64,000 nucleotides of DNA from NCBI GenBank assembly GCA_934090935.1, contig CAKOKD010000001.1, positions 364,181 to 428,180 of the forward strand, in the 5' to 3' direction. Each line of letters opens with the position of its first letter. Positions within the stretch are counted from its first letter, which is position 1. A program made the position numbers and the translations under genes. Origin of the DNA: an uncultured Bacilli bacterium (lineage in GTDB: Bacteria > Bacillota_I > Bacilli_A > RF39 > UBA660). The notes beneath the pieces are model-generated. The model was not told where the DNA came from, ran no database searches, and worked only from the letters and a program-made list of their open reading frames with translations. Positions 61,557 through 64,000 of this stretch are shown here, piece by piece.

Positions 61557-62345
61557 ATGAGAAATATAAATAATTATTCTAAGGAAGAACTTTATCAAAT
61601 ATTTTTAAGCAAAATAGATGATTTATCTCGAATTAGACTTAATAGCATTGATACAACTCTTTCAATTTATAAGATGAAGTTTACAAATCTTGGATTTGTT
61701 TTAACAGAAACTAGTTGCTATAATAAAAAAATAGTAATAAAAAGAAATCAAATCGGGTTTTATGTTGATGAGACTTTAGCGTTTAAAAGTGATGAGGCGT
61801 TGAGTAATTATAAACAAAGCGTTCGCTTTTTCATGGATCACAAAAAAGAATTTGAAATAATTCATAATCTTTTAAAGGATAAAGAAGCAATTTTAAATGG
61901 ATATTACTATACTGATCGCACAAATGAAACTGATTTAGAGATTATCATTAAGGTTTTAGGATATGGATCCATTAGAAATGCTGAATTATATCAGGAGAAT
62001 CCTATTCATCCAAGTGAAGAATATAAGACTTTAATGTCTTTAATTGAAAAGATGAATGATAAAAAGAACTATAAATCCGTTAGAAATCAAATAATTGATA
62101 TTTTAAATGAAAAATTTAAAGATGAATATCAATTTAAAATAAAACTAAAACATGAAAAATATGGTCAAGATTTTGATTCGGAATATGGTGTTTTAGTGAT
62201 TGATAAGAAAAGTGGAGATATGCATATGCTTTATGGAATTCTTGATGATTTGGTGTTTAAAGGTGATTTAAAGAAATATAGTGAGTATACTCCATATTTT
62301 GAAATATATTTAAAACTGATTATAAAATGTATTGAAAAACAATAA
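61557..62345 (+). CDS. Cytoplasmic protein of unknown function
   Basis: 262 aa, no signal or helix segments. NINNYSKEELYQIFLSKIDDLSRIRLNSIDTTLSIYKMKF at the start; later KHEKYGQDFDSEYGVLVIDKKSGDMHMLYGILDDLVFKGDLKKYSEYTPYFEIYLKLI. No family recognised. It lies 32 bases after cpsC, possibly in the same transcript, and is followed by a hairpin with a T-rich tail (about 62352-62382). Confidence 0.7.
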   Translation: MRNINNYSKEELYQIFLSKIDDLSRIRLNSIDTTLSIYKMKFTNLGFVLTETSCYNKKIVIKRNQIGFYVDETLAFKSDEALSNYKQSVRFFMDHKKEFEIIHNLLKDKEAILNGYYYTDRTNETDLEIIIKVLGYGSIRNAELYQENPIHPSEEYKTLMSLIEKMNDKKNYKSVRNQIIDILNEKFKDEYQFKIKLKHEKYGQDFDSEYGVLVIDKKSGDMHMLYGILDDLVFKGDLKKYSEYTPYFEIYLKLIIKCIEKQ

Positions 62346-62464
62346 AAATGTATAAAAAATCACGATTTATCGTTGATTTTTATTGCAATTAGTTTGAATT
62401 TTTGCTACATTTTATATGTAGGGTAAACCTACTAGAAAAAATTTATATGGGAGGTACATTTAAT

Positions 62465-62737
62465 ATGTCAAAAACTGAATTAGTAGAATTTGTTGCTGCT
62501 GAAACTGGATTAACTAAAGCTGATGCGGGAAGAGCAGTAGACGCTATGTTGAAAGGAATCGAAAAAGGACTTAAAGAAAGTCAAAAAGTTGCATTCGTTG
62601 GATTTGGAACTTTCTCTTCAAAAGTAAGACCTGCTAGAGAAGGAATCAATCCATTAACTAAAGAACCAATGAAAATTGCTGCTAAGAATGTTGTTTCATT
62701 TAAAGCAGGAAGCAAATTAAAAGACGCTTTAAATTAA
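62465..62737 (+). CDS. hup: DNA-binding protein HU
   Basis: 90 aa. MSKTELVEFVAAETGLTKADAGRAVDAMLKGI, VAFVGFGTFSSKVRPAREGINPLTKEPMKIAAKNVVSFKAG..LKDALN: the HU signature GFG.F..K.R.AR.G.NP.T.E is clear. Nucleoid-associated. The start at 62465 is set by GGGAGG; the frame extends upstream without support. A hairpin GTAGG/CCTAC lies just upstream in the leader. Confidence 0.97.
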   Translation: MSKTELVEFVAAETGLTKADAGRAVDAMLKGIEKGLKESQKVAFVGFGTFSSKVRPAREGINPLTKEPMKIAAKNVVSFKAGSKLKDALN

Positions 62738-62745
62738 TAAATATA

Positions 62746-62775
62746 GGACTCATTTACTTGAGTTCTTTTTTTTTA
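62746..62775 (+). terminator. Terminator after hup
   Basis: GGACTCA/TTGAGTTC-type stem with a 5-base loop and T8. Confidence 0.8.
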
Positions 62776-62803
62776 TGATTTATAATTATCTTAGAGTGAT
62801 TAT

Positions 62804-63793
62804 ATGGAAACTAAAAAGGTATATAGACTTAAAACAAGTGTTAAAATATTTTTTGTGGTTCTAATTGTTCTTGGAATTGGAATATTTTTTGGTGTAAAAA
62901 AATATCAAGAATATTTATATACTAAAACTAATGAATATGCGCTTAAGAATCTTGGTTACTCAGAAGAAGCAACAAAGCTGATTCTTGATAAATTAAATGA
63001 GGATGAACAAAAAAAAATTATTGATTTAGGTTATAATGAGTTTGTTCCAAATTTTTTGAATACTAAATATTTTATGTTTAAAAATTTAGATGGTTATTTG
63101 GATCAAGTTATAACTAAAGATGAGGATTTCTTTAAATATCATGGTACGGAGGGTTATGATTATGATAAGATAGTTTCTTTAGTAAATGTTCATCGAAATA
63201 TAAATTATTATGAAGCCGATTTAAAAACAGATTTTTCAAAAGGCTATGGAATACTTGCTAATAAATATTATAGTTTGGGTGAGGATTATGAACCAGATGA
63301 TTTAGTGAGTGTTGATATAAAATATTATTACGGAGAACCTAAAAAAATTAGAAGTGAAGCCTATAATGCTTTTATCGAGATGTGGAATGCAGCATATGAA
63401 GAAGGAATTTATTTAATACTTATATCAGGTTATCGATCTGCTGCTCATCAAAAGGAAGTGTATGAAGCATATCAAGCTGATAAAGGAACAAAATATGCAG
63501 ATTCTATTGCTGCAAGAGCAGGATATTCAGAACATCAAACGGGACTTGCTTTGGATATCTATTCTAAAGAATGTACGAGTCAAGCGAAGTTTCATGAATC
63601 AAAAAGTTATGAATGGCTTATAAATAATTCTTATAAATTTGGTTTTATATTAAGATATCCTAAGGATAAACAAAATATCACTGGTTATAATTATGAATCT
63701 TGGCATTATAGATATTTAGGAAAAGAACTAGCTAAAAAAGTTTATGATTCAGATTTAACATTTGATGAATATTATGCTTATTATATGGAATAG
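62804..63793 (+). CDS. D-alanyl-D-alanine carboxypeptidase, VanY/M15B type
   Basis: 329 aa. N-terminal helix (11-29), then a M15B domain: ISGYRSAAHQKEVYEAYQ, YSEHQTGLALDIY (zinc ligands His and Asp), and YESWHYRYLG (catalytic Glu and third His). Family members trim D-Ala from peptidoglycan stems. Anchored outside the membrane. The start at 62804 follows GAGTGAT. No terminator immediately after; one is at 63908-63943. Confidence 0.93.
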   Translation: METKKVYRLKTSVKIFFVVLIVLGIGIFFGVKKYQEYLYTKTNEYALKNLGYSEEATKLILDKLNEDEQKKIIDLGYNEFVPNFLNTKYFMFKNLDGYLDQVITKDEDFFKYHGTEGYDYDKIVSLVNVHRNINYYEADLKTDFSKGYGILANKYYSLGEDYEPDDLVSVDIKYYYGEPKKIRSEAYNAFIEMWNAAYEEGIYLILISGYRSAAHQKEVYEAYQADKGTKYADSIAARAGYSEHQTGLALDIYSKECTSQAKFHESKSYEWLINNSYKFGFILRYPKDKQNITGYNYESWHYRYLGKELAKKVYDSDLTFDEYYAYYME

Positions 63794-63907
63794 TTAAGTT
63801 AAGCGTTAATAACAGGAATGATATATCAAAAATGATGCAGTATCAAAAAGATATAAAACTTATTATAAAGATGCCAATTGCTCAATAAAAAACATGAAAA
63901 AAGTGTT

Positions 63908-63943
63908 AAAACTACCAAACTTAAAAATTGGTAGCTTTTTTTT
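63908..63943 (+). terminator. Terminator downstream of the VanY-type gene
   Basis: CTACCAA/TTGGTAG stem with a 10-base loop and T7. 63794-63907 otherwise shows no supported gene. Confidence 0.85.
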
Positions 63944-64000
63944 GACAGATTTTAACGATTTGCATATAAATCGATACAAATATTAAAGATCTGAGCCTCC

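Noticed and set aside
24200..64000. Search by eye for a DGR reverse transcriptase or template repeat
   Set aside because: No protein with a Y-x-D-D reverse-transcriptase motif and no non-coding copy of the A-depleted blocks was found in this window; the DGR idea stays a hypothesis.

Overview
The window is from a low-GC Gram-positive, spore-forming bacterium. Coding sequence is strongly A/T-biased (roughly 25-30% GC by eye) and TGA is a normal stop. Sporulation genes are present: spoIVA, a spoIVFA-like gene, spoIVFB, spoVIF and a CotY/CotZ-like coat protein. Translation, EPS-regulation and cell-wall genes are of Bacillota type. The shortened or rearranged housekeeping loci (RimP with only its N-terminal domain, ThrRS without TGS, no ylxQ, mreB or minCD in their usual places) suggest a streamlined, probably uncultured, gut-type Bacilli lineage. 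That placement is inference. No rRNA or tRNA genes were seen.

Layout. 1-2044: 3' part of a giant InlB-repeat adhesin. 2077-2558: dead ISL3-like element. 2624-9643: fmt, two membrane proteins, a small TasA-like protein and the rimP-nusA-rnpM-infB-rbfA operon. 9800-15492: poly-G promoter, a membrane protein and a second giant adhesin (1679 aa) whose repeats near-duplicate the first. 15578-18001: propeller-like protein, truB, coat protein. 18105-21226: amidoligase/GGCT cassette with two paralogous membrane proteins. 21300-21645: candidate type I toxin-antitoxin locus. 21718-24184: surface protein and small genes. 24200-25855 (-): class B sortase with a large N-terminal domain. 26092-28246: T-box and thrS. 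28385-29961: poly-G promoter and surface protein. 30061-37074: radC-mreC-mreD-spoIVFA-spoIVFB//rplU-prp-rpmA, interrupted by an IS3-family element and a surface gene. 37173-38456: another surface protein. 38558-43097: four tandem paralogs of unknown function. 43174-48781: trmB, mtaB, LysM protein, def, miaA. 48874-53996: TasA-like/DUF5305 pair, spoVIF, NUDIX, ABC exporter. 54090-57703: coiled-coil protein and ECF sigma/membrane-partner pair. 57797-63793: spoIVA, cpsB-cpsD-cpsC, HU, VanY-type carboxypeptidase.

The most interesting theme is surface variation. At least five proteins share a SipW/TasA-type N-terminal module and carry different C-terminal domains, most of them C-type-lectin-like (DUF6273-like). 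Three of their promoters contain an identical tract of eight G residues between -35 and -10. Two of the genes end in blocks where adenine drops from about 40-44% to 10-18% and most codons become NNY or NNG, which looks like a diversity-generating-retroelement variable region or an imported cassette. No reverse transcriptase or template repeat is visible in the window. Together these suggest a phase-variable and possibly hypervariable surface repertoire.
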